A stretch of DNA of 64,000 nt from Deltaproteobacteria bacterium (GTDB lineage Bacteria; Desulfobacterota; Syntrophia; Syntrophales; UBA2192), in assembly GCA_012728915.1 (NCBI GenBank), contig JAAYEC010000030.1, forward strand, positions 30,533 to 94,532. Direction: 5' to 3'. A program made the translations under genes and the position numbers. Shown piece after piece: positions 1-8,783 of the stretch (its first letter is position 1; each line of letters opens with the position of its first letter). The notes under the pieces are model-generated. The model did not search any database. It was not told the DNA's origin and saw nothing but the letters and a program-made list of their open reading frames with translations.

Positions 1-934
1 CGAAGATCTCCGGGTGTCCCGGCACGGTCAGGTCGGGGCCGACGTGGACGCGGCCCATGCGGTCGAGTGTCGCTGCCGTCTTTTCGGCGAGCTTCGCCCC
101 CAGGGGGCTACCGCTCACGCCGGCCGCCCAGAGGACCGTTCGGGCCTCGATGCGCTCCACGCCCCGCGGGCCCTGCAGTGCGAGGCCCGAGTCGTCAACG
201 GCCGTCACCCGCGCGCCGGTGAGGACCCGGACGCCCAGCTCCTCCAGGGAATCCTTCGCCCTGTCGGACAGTTCGGGAGGGAAGGACGGCAGGATCCGCT
301 GCGCCGCGTCGACGAGCAGGATCTCCGAGTCCTCCGGCCGGAACGACCGGAAGTTGTCCCTGAGCGTGTCCTTCGCAATCTCGGCGAGCATCCCCGTGAG
401 TTCCACCCCCGTGGGTCCGCTCCCCACGACGATGAAGGTCAGCCACGCCTTCCGCCTCTCCGGGTCGGTCTCCCGCTCGGCCACCTCGAAGGCGAAAAAA
501 ATCTTCTGGCGGATCCATCCGCTGTCCTCGATGCTCTTGAGTCCCGGCGCGACCTGCTCCCAGGCGCCGTGGCCGTAATAGTGGCTCCTCATTCCCGCCG
601 CCACGATGAGCGTGTCGTAATCGAGGATCCCGTCTGCCAGGACGACGCGGCGGTTTACGGGATCGATGTCGGTGACCTCTCCGAGCAGGACGGCCGCATT
701 CTTCTGCTTCCGCAGGATGTGTCGCAGCGGCGAGGTGATTTCGCCGGGTCCGAGGATGCCCGTGGCCACCTGGTACAGCAGGGGCTGGAAAAGGTGAAAG
801 TTGCGCCGGTCCACGAGCGTGACCCGCACGGGGGCCGCCTTCAGGGCCCTCGCCGCGTTGAGACCTCCGAAGCCCCCCCCGATGACGACGACGTGACGGC
901 GCCCCGCCTGTGCGGACGACAGTGCCTCTGCCAC
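1..934 (-). CDS. ndh: Type II NADH dehydrogenase (NDH-2), C-terminus cut by window edge
   Basis: This is an FAD-dependent pyridine nucleotide-disulfide oxidoreductase that would oxidise NADH and reduce quinone at the inner face of the membrane without pumping ions. About 311 residues are visible, starting from a GTG at 934 with an AAGGA-type ribosome site just upstream. The N-terminus has the dinucleotide-binding glycine motif GGGFGGL, followed by the family segment RNFHLFQPLLYQVATG and, further on, a second nucleotide-binding motif VGSGPTGVELTGMLAE, which is the NADH site. The stop codon lies outside the window. It begins 20 bases after the stop of the hydrolase gene on the same strand, so the two are probably co-transcribed. 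A related FAD oxidoreductase such as a sulfide:quinone reductase is possible but less likely. Confidence 0.85.
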   Translation of the reverse strand, partial: MAEALSSAQAGRRHVVVIGGGFGGLNAARALKAAPVRVTLVDRRNFHLFQPLLYQVATGILGPGEITSPLRHILRKQKNAAVLLGEVTDIDPVNRRVVLADGILDYDTLIVAAGMRSHYYGHGAWEQVAPGLKSIEDSGWIRQKIFFAFEVAERETDPERRKAWLTFIVVGSGPTGVELTGMLAEIAKDTLRDNFRSFRPEDSEILLVDAAQRILPSFPPELSDRAKDSLEELGVRVLTGARVTAVDDSGLALQGPRGVERIEARTVLWAAGVSGSPLGAKLAEKTAATLDRMGRVHVGPDLTVPGHPEIF

Positions 935-954
935 CCTGTAATCCTTCCGGTTTC

Positions 955-3255
955 CTATCTCTTCGGTTTCGTGCCGGCTGATTTCCGCCTGCCCTTCGGC
1001 GGTCTTTCCCGGAGCAGGACCGCAACCCGGTCGATCAGGTCGACCTGCTCCTTCCTGATGCCGTCCAGTCCGCGCCCCCACTTCAGGAAAGCCAGGACGC
1101 GCTCCCGGTCTTCCCTGCGTGGAAGCAGGGCCGGGATCGCGCGGAGCGTTCGCTCGGGCTCCAGCATGGCCATCACTTCGGCCTCGGAGCGCATCCTGCG
1201 GCGCTCGTCCTCCGTTAGCTTCGACAGCGCCCTGTCCCCCCGGACCACTTCCTCGGTCATCTCCAGGCGTGTGAGCGGGATGGCGCCGGCGAAGCGGCCG
1301 ACCAGCGAGCTGATTCGGGCGAGCGCCTCGGCGTAGCCACCCTTTTCGATGTTCGCGAGCGCTTCCTGCACGACAGGCAGCGCTCGCGGATCCGGACGCT
1401 TCTCCAGCACGTGGCCCTGCCTGTCGCCCTCCGGGTCCCCCAGGGTCAGGAGGGTCCCGTAGATCTGGAAAAAAAGGAACTCGCCGGCGGCATCGCGCAG
1501 GTCGCGGAAGACGTTCCACGAGGCCGTAATCCACTCGGAGCCCATCTGCTCGAGCCTGTGCCACGGGTTGCCGGCCTCCGCAGGTTTGCGTCCTGCCCTG
1601 ACGGCCGACGCTAGGACCGGAACGGGCCACATCAGCGGGTTGAGATCGCTGAGGACCCACCGCTGCGCCCGATTGGGGTGAAAGGTCCGCCCCAGCTGCG
1701 CCGTCGTCTCGTTCACGAGACCTCTCACGAGGGGACGGGCAAACAGGGTGTAGGCCTTCTCATTCATCGTCGACACCTCGGCGACGACTTCGAAGGGCTT
1801 CTCGTCCTTGCGCTGCACCCGGTTGAACTTGCGCCGCTCCTCCAGGGTGACCTCCGTGAACGTCGAAAGGTACCGGTCCTTACCCGTCCCCGGGGTTTCT
1901 TCGATCTCCATCAGGTACAGGCCGGGCCGGAGCATCTCGATGTAGTCCAGCGCCTCGATGATCTCCGTGTGCTCCTTCTGGGCGACCTTTCCCGAAACGA
2001 AGATCCCCAGGTGCCCCACGCTCTCGTGGACGAGGCCCACGATCACCTGCCCCCGGGCCTTGATCTCCGCCGTGCTCGAGTACACGTCGGAAACCCAGTT
2101 GATCGCCTGCTGGGGCGGCGTGATGTTGTCCCCCTTCGAGGAGAACATCACGATGGGCGAGCGGATCGCCTTGAGATCCACGTACGAGCCGGGGGCCGCC
2201 TTCACCTCCCCCCGGGCCAGCTTGTTGCCGACGAAGAGGTTGTCCACGATCCAGCGGATCTCCTCCTCGTTCATCAGGAAGTAACCGCCCCACCATTTCT
2301 CGAACTCCAGGAACCGCTCCCGCTCCGTGTCCACGCTCTTCCACAGGTTGTAGTACTTCGTCCAGAGCGTGTTGGCGGGGTTGAGGTTCTCGAAGTTCTG
2401 CACGAGCCAGGCACCGTCGAACCGGCCGTTCCCCAGGTCGCTGGCCAGCAGCGCCAGCCACGACCCGCCCAGCAGGCCGCCGCTGTAGCGCATCGGGTTC
2501 TCCCCCTCTCCCCCGCTGAAACTGCCGCTCCAGTAGGACATGGGAGCCCCGTTGATCACGACGGAGCCCACGTTCCCGGGGTCGTCGGCGGCAAGCAGCA
2601 TGGAGGCCCAACCTCCCTGGCAGTTGCCGTAGATCGTGGGCCGGGGGCTGTCCGGGTGTCTCGCGACGACCGTTTCCAGGAACGTCTTCTCCGCCGCGGT
2701 CACGTCGAGGATCGTCTGACCCGGCTCGGGTTCCGGGAAGAAGACGACGAAGTACACGGGGTGGCCGAACTCCAGCGCGACCCCCACCTCGGAGTCCTTC
2801 TTGAACCCGCCGATCCCGGGGCCGTGACCCGCGCGGGGATCGATGATGATGAAGGGACGTTTCCTGTCGTCGACCTTCACGCCCCGCGGCGGGATGATCC
2901 GGACCAGGGCATAGTTGACGGGGCGCTCGAAGGTGCGGCCGTCGGAGATGATTTCCCACTGGAAGGCCAGCAGCGGCGGGCTGCCCTCCTTGAGGTGCTC
3001 GAGGTAGATGTTGCCGCGCTCACGCAGAGTGTCCCAGAAGAGCACCGAGCGCTGGGCGGCGTCCGTCAGGTAGGACGCCCACGCCTGCCAGGGGCTCTCC
3101 GGGACGACCGCGACGGCGGTCTCCGGGTCCAGTGCCGCCTTTTGCAGATGGTCCAGGAAACTCTTCTGGGCCTCGAGGGCCCGCGCCGCATACAAGCGCC
3201 CGAGTTTCCCCATCAGCCCGATCAGATCAGCGGTCCAATTCTGCCGGTCTTCCAT
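955..3255 (-). CDS. DUF3141 / PhaC-like alpha/beta hydrolase
   Basis: A 766-residue protein of the DUF3141 family, related to poly(3-hydroxyalkanoate) synthases. The nucleophile elbow reads YGNCQGGWAS, that is G-x-C-x-G-G with a cysteine nucleophile as in PhaC rather than the serine of ordinary lipases. A plausible acid follows in SSKGDNITPP and a plausible base in the VHESVGHLGIF segment, completing a Cys-Asp-His triad. The substrate is not known from sequence; acyl-CoA or polyester chemistry is an inference. I chose the ATG at 3255, which has a strong AAGGGGG site seven bases upstream, rather than the longer frame that extends to 3393. No signal peptide is seen. It is followed on the same strand by the NDH-2 gene. 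Confidence 0.8.
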   Translation of the reverse strand: MEDRQNWTADLIGLMGKLGRLYAARALEAQKSFLDHLQKAALDPETAVAVVPESPWQAWASYLTDAAQRSVLFWDTLRERGNIYLEHLKEGSPPLLAFQWEIISDGRTFERPVNYALVRIIPPRGVKVDDRKRPFIIIDPRAGHGPGIGGFKKDSEVGVALEFGHPVYFVVFFPEPEPGQTILDVTAAEKTFLETVVARHPDSPRPTIYGNCQGGWASMLLAADDPGNVGSVVINGAPMSYWSGSFSGGEGENPMRYSGGLLGGSWLALLASDLGNGRFDGAWLVQNFENLNPANTLWTKYYNLWKSVDTERERFLEFEKWWGGYFLMNEEEIRWIVDNLFVGNKLARGEVKAAPGSYVDLKAIRSPIVMFSSKGDNITPPQQAINWVSDVYSSTAEIKARGQVIVGLVHESVGHLGIFVSGKVAQKEHTEIIEALDYIEMLRPGLYLMEIEETPGTGKDRYLSTFTEVTLEERRKFNRVQRKDEKPFEVVAEVSTMNEKAYTLFARPLVRGLVNETTAQLGRTFHPNRAQRWVLSDLNPLMWPVPVLASAVRAGRKPAEAGNPWHRLEQMGSEWITASWNVFRDLRDAAGEFLFFQIYGTLLTLGDPEGDRQGHVLEKRPDPRALPVVQEALANIEKGGYAEALARISSLVGRFAGAIPLTRLEMTEEVVRGDRALSKLTEDERRRMRSEAEVMAMLEPERTLRAIPALLPRREDRERVLAFLKWGRGLDGIRKEQVDLIDRVAVLLRERPPKGRRKSAGTKPKR

Positions 3256-3418
3256 GATTTGCCCCCTTAGCAGCGGCCCGGCCCGCGAGAAGAAGGCGTC
3301 CGCCGCCCGGCCGCCCATGAGGTCGGGGCGCGTCTTCGCCCGGGCCACGAAACGTCCTTCACGCCCCGCCGCCTGAATGGTCGTCGGGGCCATTGAAACA
3401 CAAAAACACGCCCGCTTT

Positions 3419-3463
3419 CAAAAAAATTCTAAAAGGGGCCCCGCGGTATTCACGGGACCCCCT
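3419..3463 (-). terminator. Rho-independent terminator after the VWA-OmpA gene
   Basis: On the minus strand a nine-base-pair GC stem (one G-T wobble; arms 3435-3443 and 3453-3461) is followed, after a short gap, by a run of seven U residues. It lies just beyond the stop of the lipoprotein gene at 3492 and would separate it from the hydrolase gene downstream. Confidence 0.6.
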
Positions 3464-3491
3464 TGTGGTTCGGGAATGCGTTAACTTGAGA

Positions 3492-4637
3492 TCACTTCAC
3501 GGTGAAGTCATCCCTGCGGTTCTTGGACCAGCAATCCTCGCTGGACTCCCTGCAGATGGGCTTCTCTTCGCCGTAGCTCACCGTGCCCACCCGGTCCTTG
3601 GCGATGCCGAGGTCCATCAGGTACTTCGCCGCCGCGTCGGCGCGACGCTGGCCCAGGGCCATGTTGTACTCGTTGGTGCCGCGCTCGTCGCAGTTGCCCT
3701 CGACGACCACCTTCTTCTCCGGATTCCTCTGCAGCCACTCGGCGTTACGCTTCAACGCCTCGCGTCCCTCGGGTTTGATCACGTACTTGTCGAAGTCGAA
3801 GTAGATCGCCTCGAGCTTCTCCGGGACCGCGGGGGCCGGGGCCGCCGGTGGAACAACGGCGGGCTTCTCCGCGGCGGCAGCCGGGGGAGCAGCAGGAGGA
3901 GGACCGAGGAACACGCGTTCAACAAAGGCGGCCATGCCGGCGGCCGTGCTCACGTCCTTCGCATTCACCAGCACCCCGCACTCGCCGGCCTTGACCACCT
4001 GGCTCAGGAGTTCCGTGCCGGCCGGGTCGGTGCCGATCTGAACGGCGTAGATGCAGATGTTCTCCTTCATCGCCGCCTTCATCGCCTGTGCCGAGGCCGG
4101 CGCCTTCGGCATTTCCAGCCCGTCGCTGAAGATGATCAGCGCCGACTTCCCCGCCAGGGGCTTGAGGTCCAGCGCGGCGGCATCGATGGCCTTCTCCAGC
4201 GGGCTCTCCACACCGGCGGTGTTCACCGCGTAGATCGCCTTTCCCAGTTCCTCCTTCGAGTAAGGGGCCATGCCATACCAGAGCTTCGTGTCGTAGTTTC
4301 GCGTGAGCCACCTCTGCCCGGCGAAATCCCGGAGGCCCGCCGTGAGCTTCAGGCTGGGGATCGTGTCGTTGAAGAGCCGGGCCAGGTGCTGCTCGTATTC
4401 CAGCGCCGTCGTCTTCATCGGCGTCGTGTAGGCATAGTGAGCCCACTGGAAAGGCTCTTCCATCGAGGCCGACGTGTCGAGGACCACCTGGAAGTTGTCC
4501 GTCTTCTGCACCAGCGCCCCCGACTTGAGCTTCGGGTTCAGATCCTGCGCCGGCACGGGCTTGATCACCGTCGCGCAGCCGCCGAGACCAATCAGGGCGG
4601 CGGCGGCAATCGCCAACACGAGCCATTTCGTTCTCAT
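3492..4637 (-). CDS. Lipoprotein with VWA domain fused to OmpA/Pal peptidoglycan-binding domain
   Basis: A 381-residue exported lipoprotein. Residues 1-21 form a lipoprotein signal peptide ending in the lipobox GLGGC. A von Willebrand A domain follows at about residues 45-240, with the MIDAS start DTSASM, then a Pro/Ala-rich linker. The C-terminal 115 residues are an OmpA/Pal domain, with YFDFDKY, VVVEGNCDERGTNEYN and LGQRRADAAAKYL, which binds peptidoglycan. It therefore most likely bridges outer membrane and cell wall like Pal, with an extra metal-dependent adhesion module. The ATG has a perfect AGGAGG site seven bases upstream. No tol genes are adjacent, so calling it the main Pal would be a guess. 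Confidence 0.88.
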   Translation of the reverse strand: MRTKWLVLAIAAAALIGLGGCATVIKPVPAQDLNPKLKSGALVQKTDNFQVVLDTSASMEEPFQWAHYAYTTPMKTTALEYEQHLARLFNDTIPSLKLTAGLRDFAGQRWLTRNYDTKLWYGMAPYSKEELGKAIYAVNTAGVESPLEKAIDAAALDLKPLAGKSALIIFSDGLEMPKAPASAQAMKAAMKENICIYAVQIGTDPAGTELLSQVVKAGECGVLVNAKDVSTAAGMAAFVERVFLGPPPAAPPAAAAEKPAVVPPAAPAPAVPEKLEAIYFDFDKYVIKPEGREALKRNAEWLQRNPEKKVVVEGNCDERGTNEYNMALGQRRADAAAKYLMDLGIAKDRVGTVSYGEEKPICRESSEDCWSKNRRDDFTVK

Positions 4638-4985
4638 TGCATTACCTCCTTCTTTCGATCTGTGTTCTCTTCGGGAAAGTCACGGGACGCTGCCGCCCCT
4701 GAATCCCGCCCGGGATGGCGACCTGGATTGCCGCAACGCGGCACGGCACCCCTCCCCCGTGACCTTGACGCTCCGTCTTGTACAATACCTCATAAATCAA
4801 TCGGTGGCAACCCGGAGCTTTGTCCCCCGCTGGCAGCGTCCGTCCGCTTCCCGAACGGTGCCGGATGACTCGGAATGCCGATCGGAATGGGCTGTCGGAA
4901 AGCCCTTTCGGAGAAGGGGATGTGCCTAGGATGAACGGATGTCGCGCACGGCGCATCCGGACCCTGAACAAGACGCGCGCAAGAC

Positions 4986-5020
4986 AAGAGAGCCGCCTCG
5001 CCACGAAGGCGGGACGGCTC
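4986..5020 (-). terminator. Original tRNA-Lys terminator, now displaced from the gene
   Basis: On the minus strand a 12-base-pair stem with minor mismatches (arms 4991-5002 and 5008-5019) is followed by a CTCTTGTCTT stretch. It sits directly after the tRNA 3' fragment at 5026-5073, in the position expected for the terminator of the tRNA-Lys gene before the element inserted. A very similar hairpin is carried by the element at 16012-16050. Confidence 0.55.
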
Positions 5021-5025
5021 CCTTG

Positions 5026-5073
5026 TCCTGGTGGGCCGCACAGGGATCGAACCTGCGACCCGCTGATTAAGAG
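5026..5073 (-). repeat. attL: attL: 48 bp copy of the 3' part of tRNA-Lys
   Basis: These 48 bases are identical to 16055-16102, which is the 3' half of the intact tRNA-Lys(CTT) gene including the encoded CCA and the anticodon loop. The left copy lacks the 5' half of the tRNA, so it is a remnant and not a gene. This is the usual footprint of a tyrosine-recombinase element inserted in the anticodon-loop region of a tRNA gene. Confidence 0.9.
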
Positions 5074-5181
5074 AGGCGTCAATGAGGTTTCTGCAAGTGG
5101 CGGGAATGACGTAAGTAATTGATTTTTTTCAACCTCGCTTATATAAACAATAGAAAGAAAATAGCCGATATAAACTATGAC

Positions 5182-5202
5182 TGTCACATTTTGTCACAAA
5201 AT
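5182..5202. promoter_or_regulatory. Left pair of TGTCACA repeats, candidate integrase arm-type sites
   Basis: TGTCACA occurs at 5182-5188 and TGTCACAAAAT at 5192-5202, spaced ten bases apart. The same motif in the same orientation and spacing occurs at 15964-15984, next to the other attachment site. Paired helically phased repeats on both sides of a core site are typical of the arm sites bound by the N-terminal domain of tyrosine integrases. Confidence 0.5.
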
Positions 5203-5238
5203 CCCCAGACGAAATCTCTCACGTGAAAGGGGGACCTG

Positions 5239-5532
5239 ATGAGCGAAAAGATCACCTCCATTCGATTATGCGAAGAAACGACGGGAGAAGAGCGCAGGGT
5301 GCAGACTGTAGCCATTGAGAAAAGCGGCGACCTCGTCGTTTACGGTTTGGACTCAGGCCCATTCGTCGAGAAATATCACGGCGACTGGGACTATGAGTAT
5401 TGGTTCACAGTTCCTGGGGAGTACAAGGACACCATTCTTCTTCTCCTGCTGAAAGAACGTTTCTCGAGCTTTTTGGAAGTTGAGGGATGGTTGACGAGCA
5501 AGGGGATCAAGTGTCAGCGCGGTTTCATGTAA
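5239..5532 (+). CDS. Hypothetical protein of the element, 97 aa
   Basis: I do not recognise this protein. It has 97 residues, is rich in acidic and aromatic residues in the middle (KYHGDWDYEYWFTVPGEYK), then has a Leu-rich helix and a C-terminal part with one cysteine. A purine-rich GGGGG site precedes the ATG. No signal peptide or membrane segment is visible. It is the first gene at the left end of the element and lies in its AT-rich part, a place where cargo genes often sit, but nothing in the sequence shows a defence or other function. Confidence 0.6.
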   Translation: MSEKITSIRLCEETTGEERRVQTVAIEKSGDLVVYGLDSGPFVEKYHGDWDYEYWFTVPGEYKDTILLLLLKERFSSFLEVEGWLTSKGIKCQRGFM

Positions 5533-5625
5533 TAAAGAAATACCGGGGCTAGGGTCGCTCCCGAAAAGGCGGTATCCTGGCCGCCCTGCCCCGGATCACT
5601 CACCAGGCCGCTTCCAGGAGGCGGG

Positions 5626-6729
5626 ATGATGCCAAATAGCCATCGCGTTCCAATCGAAGCAGCGAAAAATGCTCTTCTCGATACGGTCGCAGAATTTACC
5701 ACAGAAAAACATCATCTCATCTTTGATAGACTCCGCGAGATCAATAACAGGTCCTTGATTGTTCTGGACAGCATACTGCGGTTTTACTGCGCCGACGCCG
5801 TGATCAGACTCCTAGGCATCAAGAAACCTGATCAGGTCACGAATTGGTGGCCGGTGATCGAAGCGGGGGAACGATTTTTAACACAGCCAGATCCACTTGA
5901 GCGCCTCGCAAAACTGTGGCTCCAGACTAACAACCATCAGGCATTCGAGATATTTCTGCGCTACCTCGTCGATCGCATCAAGACACGCAATGAGCTCCAA
6001 GTAAGGCTCGAGACACTTCCGGTAGGCAAACATTATTTTCGCCATTGGACAAAGGAAAGCGACAAAGGAGCACTTGACGATTTACTAACAGTCATAGAAT
6101 CGCATATCAGGGCATGGAAAAGCAAACAATGGAAAAACAAACAGGTGAAAACCGTACATTTATCTCTTCGAAAGGATCCCGAGGCTCTTAGCGACGCTCT
6201 GGTTGTTACCTATAAGGCTTTTTTGAATCAGATCGAGAAGCTCAAAGACTTCGAAACAGACACCTTCCCTCTTAGCCCACTTGCGGAAATTCTTCCCATT
6301 CCCGCATGGGACAGAGCGGCTCCGGGTATCATGCGTCAAGACATAAAGGACCACGTGCTACAACTTCTTCCTATTCTCGAAGGAAGCATGGAAGAAGTTC
6401 CGCTGAAAATATATGATGCCCATCTCACGGCCTTCCGTCGAAGACAAAAGCAACTCTGGAATGAACCGTTCAGTATCGACACGATGCAGCAAAACGAGCC
6501 CAAGGAAGACAAGCGTGATGACATAATCAATAAATTAGACGCGGATAATCTCCTCCGATCGCTTGACGGCATCCTCGAGAATGAAGGATCGCGCAAAGCC
6601 GATAAGATTCGCCTAGCCTTCGAATTTATGCGTGCCGGATATTCCCAGGAGGAGGCTGCATTGAGAAGTGGCGTGTCCGACCGCACGCTTCGAAGCTATA
6701 TTAAAAAATTACGCGATATCATTAAATAA
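5626..6729 (+). CDS. Hypothetical protein with C-terminal HTH, 367 aa
   Basis: A 367-residue protein with no family I can name. The first 280 residues are alpha-helical in character and lack catalytic signatures. The last 45 residues look like a sigma-70 region-4 or resolvase-type helix-turn-helix (GYSQEEAALRSGVSDRTLRSY), so DNA binding is likely. A GGAGG site precedes two adjacent ATG codons at 5626 and 5629; either could be the start. Codon use is less GC-rich than in neighbouring host genes. It could be a regulator of the element or a replication accessory protein; I have no basis to choose. Confidence 0.6.
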   Translation: MMPNSHRVPIEAAKNALLDTVAEFTTEKHHLIFDRLREINNRSLIVLDSILRFYCADAVIRLLGIKKPDQVTNWWPVIEAGERFLTQPDPLERLAKLWLQTNNHQAFEIFLRYLVDRIKTRNELQVRLETLPVGKHYFRHWTKESDKGALDDLLTVIESHIRAWKSKQWKNKQVKTVHLSLRKDPEALSDALVVTYKAFLNQIEKLKDFETDTFPLSPLAEILPIPAWDRAAPGIMRQDIKDHVLQLLPILEGSMEEVPLKIYDAHLTAFRRRQKQLWNEPFSIDTMQQNEPKEDKRDDIINKLDADNLLRSLDGILENEGSRKADKIRLAFEFMRAGYSQEEAALRSGVSDRTLRSYIKKLRDIIK

Positions 6730-6811
6730 TCCCGCCTACTTAAAATATCCTCGTTTTCTATTTCCTGTTATTTCGTTTTCCTGCCGTAATCCCTATAAAG
6801 GGGACAGGAAA

Positions 6812-7036
6812 ATGAAGACTGAAGAAATCATCGACCGTAAGCTATTCCTGAAGAAGCAGGCGCTCTCGATCGTTCGTCGAGACATCGCGGATCTCCGTCG
6901 TAAGAAAGTCCTTATGCGCATCCGTCGCGAACTCGAAAATGAGATCTCCGAGAGCTTCGATCCCGTCCTATCGCGCAAGCTCGATGCCCTTCTCATCCTT
7001 TTAGATGACCAAAGTGGAGAGCGTGCGAATGGATAG
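6812..7036 (+). CDS. Small charged helical protein, 74 aa
   Basis: A 74-residue protein made of alternating basic and acidic residues, probably one long helix or coiled coil. The ATG at 6812 has an AGGGGA site about seven bases upstream. It overlaps the start of the primase-helicase gene by eight bases, so the two are translationally coupled, which suggests an accessory role in replication. No family was recognised. Confidence 0.55.
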   Translation: MKTEEIIDRKLFLKKQALSIVRRDIADLRRKKVLMRIRRELENEISESFDPVLSRKLDALLILLDDQSGERANG

Positions 7037-8783
7037 GCGAGCCATCGAAAACCGCTTCGCTGACCGATTCGAGGAGTTTTTCCAACGGTATCTCCCTGCC
7101 GGCGTCAAAAAGATCGGCGGGGATGAATGGCAGGCCCTCTGCCCGTTTCACGCCGACAGCAAGCCCTCATTGAGCATCAACGCGAAGACTGGTGCCTACT
7201 TTTGTCACGGCTGCGGCAAGAAGGGCGGCTTTCTGCACTTCTATGCGAAGCTCAACGGCCTGGACGACCGCCGAGACTTCCCGAAGATCCTGGCCGGCAT
7301 TGCCCGCGACTTCGGAATCGAGGCCGAGGAAGTCAAAGCACGGCTCGTCAAAACCTACGACTACACCGACGAGGCGGGCTCGCTTCTTTTCCAGGTCTGC
7401 CGATACGAACCCAAATCTTTCAAGCAGCGCATGCCGGCAGGCTCCGGCAAGTGGGATTACAGGCTCAACGGTGTGCGTCGGGTCCTGTATCGCCTGCCCG
7501 AGGTATTGAAGGCGGACGAGGTGCTGATAGTGGAGGGTGAGAAGGATGCTGACACCGTGGCGGGCCTGGGATTTACCGGGACCACCTCGCCGATGGGCGC
7601 GAAGAAGTGGCGGCCAGAGTATAGCGACAGCCTCAAGGGCAAAGACGTTGTGCTCATCCCCGACAATGACCAGGAAGGACGCGAGCACATGGCTCAGGTT
7701 GGCGCGGCCCTTCGCGGCATCGCCCGGTCGATGAGGTGGCTCGACCTGCCGGGCCTGCCGAGCAAAGGGGATGTTTCCGATTGGGTGGCTACCTTCTCAA
7801 CGAAGGAAGAAGCGGCCGAGCGCCTGGCCATGATGATCGAAGCGGCGGGACCCTACGACGCCCCGAAGGTCTACACCATCGAGGACGCCGTCCTCAACGT
7901 TGCCGATTATCATCGGATTGACCTTCCCAGGAAGCAAACCATACTTCGGCCGATCGTCTGCGAACAGCAGATCATCCTGGCATCCGGCTGGAGAGGCGTT
8001 GGCAAGTCGTGGTTCGCCCTGGGACTGCTTGACGCCGTGACACGGGGAATCAATTTCGGCCCCTGGGAAATCGAAACGTCGGTGCCGTGCCTCTACATGG
8101 ACGGCGAAATGGCCGCGGAGGACACGAAAAAACGAATTCGCGACCTCAACCCCTCGGAAGAAAGAAAAAGCCCCTTATACGTCTATTCTGACGCCTACGC
8201 GAATCATCTCGGCCTAGCCCGGGCGAACCTTCTCAGCGAATCCTGGCGCACAACGATGAAGAGGATCCTCCTCACCAGGGGCGTCAAGCTGTGGGCCGTG
8301 GACAATATCGCAAGCCTGGCGTCAGGCATCGACGAAAACGCGAAAAAGGAATGGGATCCAATCAACTCTTGGCTTCTCGATCTTCGCTTCGCCGGCATCA
8401 CGACCCTGCTCCTGCATCATACGAACAAGGAAGGCGGGCAGCGCGGGACCTCGGCCCGCGAGGACAACATCGACACGAGCCTCATCCTGAAGCAACCGGC
8501 CGATTATGAGGCCGACCGGGGTGCAGACTTCATTCTTACCTTCAGCAAAAGCCGGGTTTCCTTCGAGGATCTCGCTTACCTGGGTGACGTTCATTTTACC
8601 CTGACCACGAACGAGAACGGATCGCTTGCCTGGACATGGGAGCGAGTACGGGCAGAGCGCAAAGCGGAAATCATCGCCCTTCTCGAGCAGGGCGAGAGCA
8701 TCAGCGAAACGGCGCGCATCGTCGGATGCTCAAAATCATACGTCTCGAAGGTCAACCAGGACCGCAAAAATGGAGAAAACTAG
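7029..8783 (+). CDS. Primase-helicase: CHC2 zinc finger, Toprim, RecA-like ATPase
   Basis: A 584-residue replication protein. It starts with a CHC2-type zinc-binding primase domain (CPFH near residue 38 and FCHGCG near residue 57), followed by a Toprim domain (VEGEKDADT, then IPDNDQEG), and a RecA/AAA-type ATPase with Walker A SGWRGVGKSW and Walker B LWAVDNIAS. A short helix-turn-helix at the C-terminus (ESISETARIVGCSKSYVSKV) could provide origin binding. The layout resembles satellite and plasmid primase-helicases, in the way P4 alpha combines primase, helicase and origin recognition. The ATG at 7029 has a GGAGAG site; a start at 7005 is possible. Its stop codon overlaps the first GGTGAAC iteron, so gene and origin candidate are adjacent. 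Confidence 0.85.
   Translation: MDRRAIENRFADRFEEFFQRYLPAGVKKIGGDEWQALCPFHADSKPSLSINAKTGAYFCHGCGKKGGFLHFYAKLNGLDDRRDFPKILAGIARDFGIEAEEVKARLVKTYDYTDEAGSLLFQVCRYEPKSFKQRMPAGSGKWDYRLNGVRRVLYRLPEVLKADEVLIVEGEKDADTVAGLGFTGTTSPMGAKKWRPEYSDSLKGKDVVLIPDNDQEGREHMAQVGAALRGIARSMRWLDLPGLPSKGDVSDWVATFSTKEEAAERLAMMIEAAGPYDAPKVYTIEDAVLNVADYHRIDLPRKQTILRPIVCEQQIILASGWRGVGKSWFALGLLDAVTRGINFGPWEIETSVPCLYMDGEMAAEDTKKRIRDLNPSEERKSPLYVYSDAYANHLGLARANLLSESWRTTMKRILLTRGVKLWAVDNIASLASGIDENAKKEWDPINSWLLDLRFAGITTLLLHHTNKEGGQRGTSAREDNIDTSLILKQPADYEADRGADFILTFSKSRVSFEDLAYLGDVHFTLTTNENGSLAWTWERVRAERKAEIIALLEQGESISETARIVGCSKSYVSKVNQDRKNGEN

Larger units (their letters stand above)
4638..5238. other. Gene-poor gap: upstream region of the lipoprotein, tRNA-Lys remnant and left end of the element
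   Basis: I see no credible gene here. The right part of 4638-4985 is the upstream region of the minus-strand lipoprotein gene; no clear promoter could be called. Bases 4986-5073 hold the displaced terminator and 3' end of tRNA-Lys. Bases 5074-5238 are AT-rich left-end sequence of the element and contain the TGTCACA repeats. Confidence 0.6.

Noticed and set aside
5026..5073. A second tRNA-Lys gene
   Set aside because: Only the 3' half is present; the sequence left of the anticodon loop does not form the 5' half, so it is an attachment remnant.
4642..5187. 181-codon frame across the left end of the element
   Set aside because: It crosses the terminator and the attachment site, has no ribosome site and no protein-like pattern.
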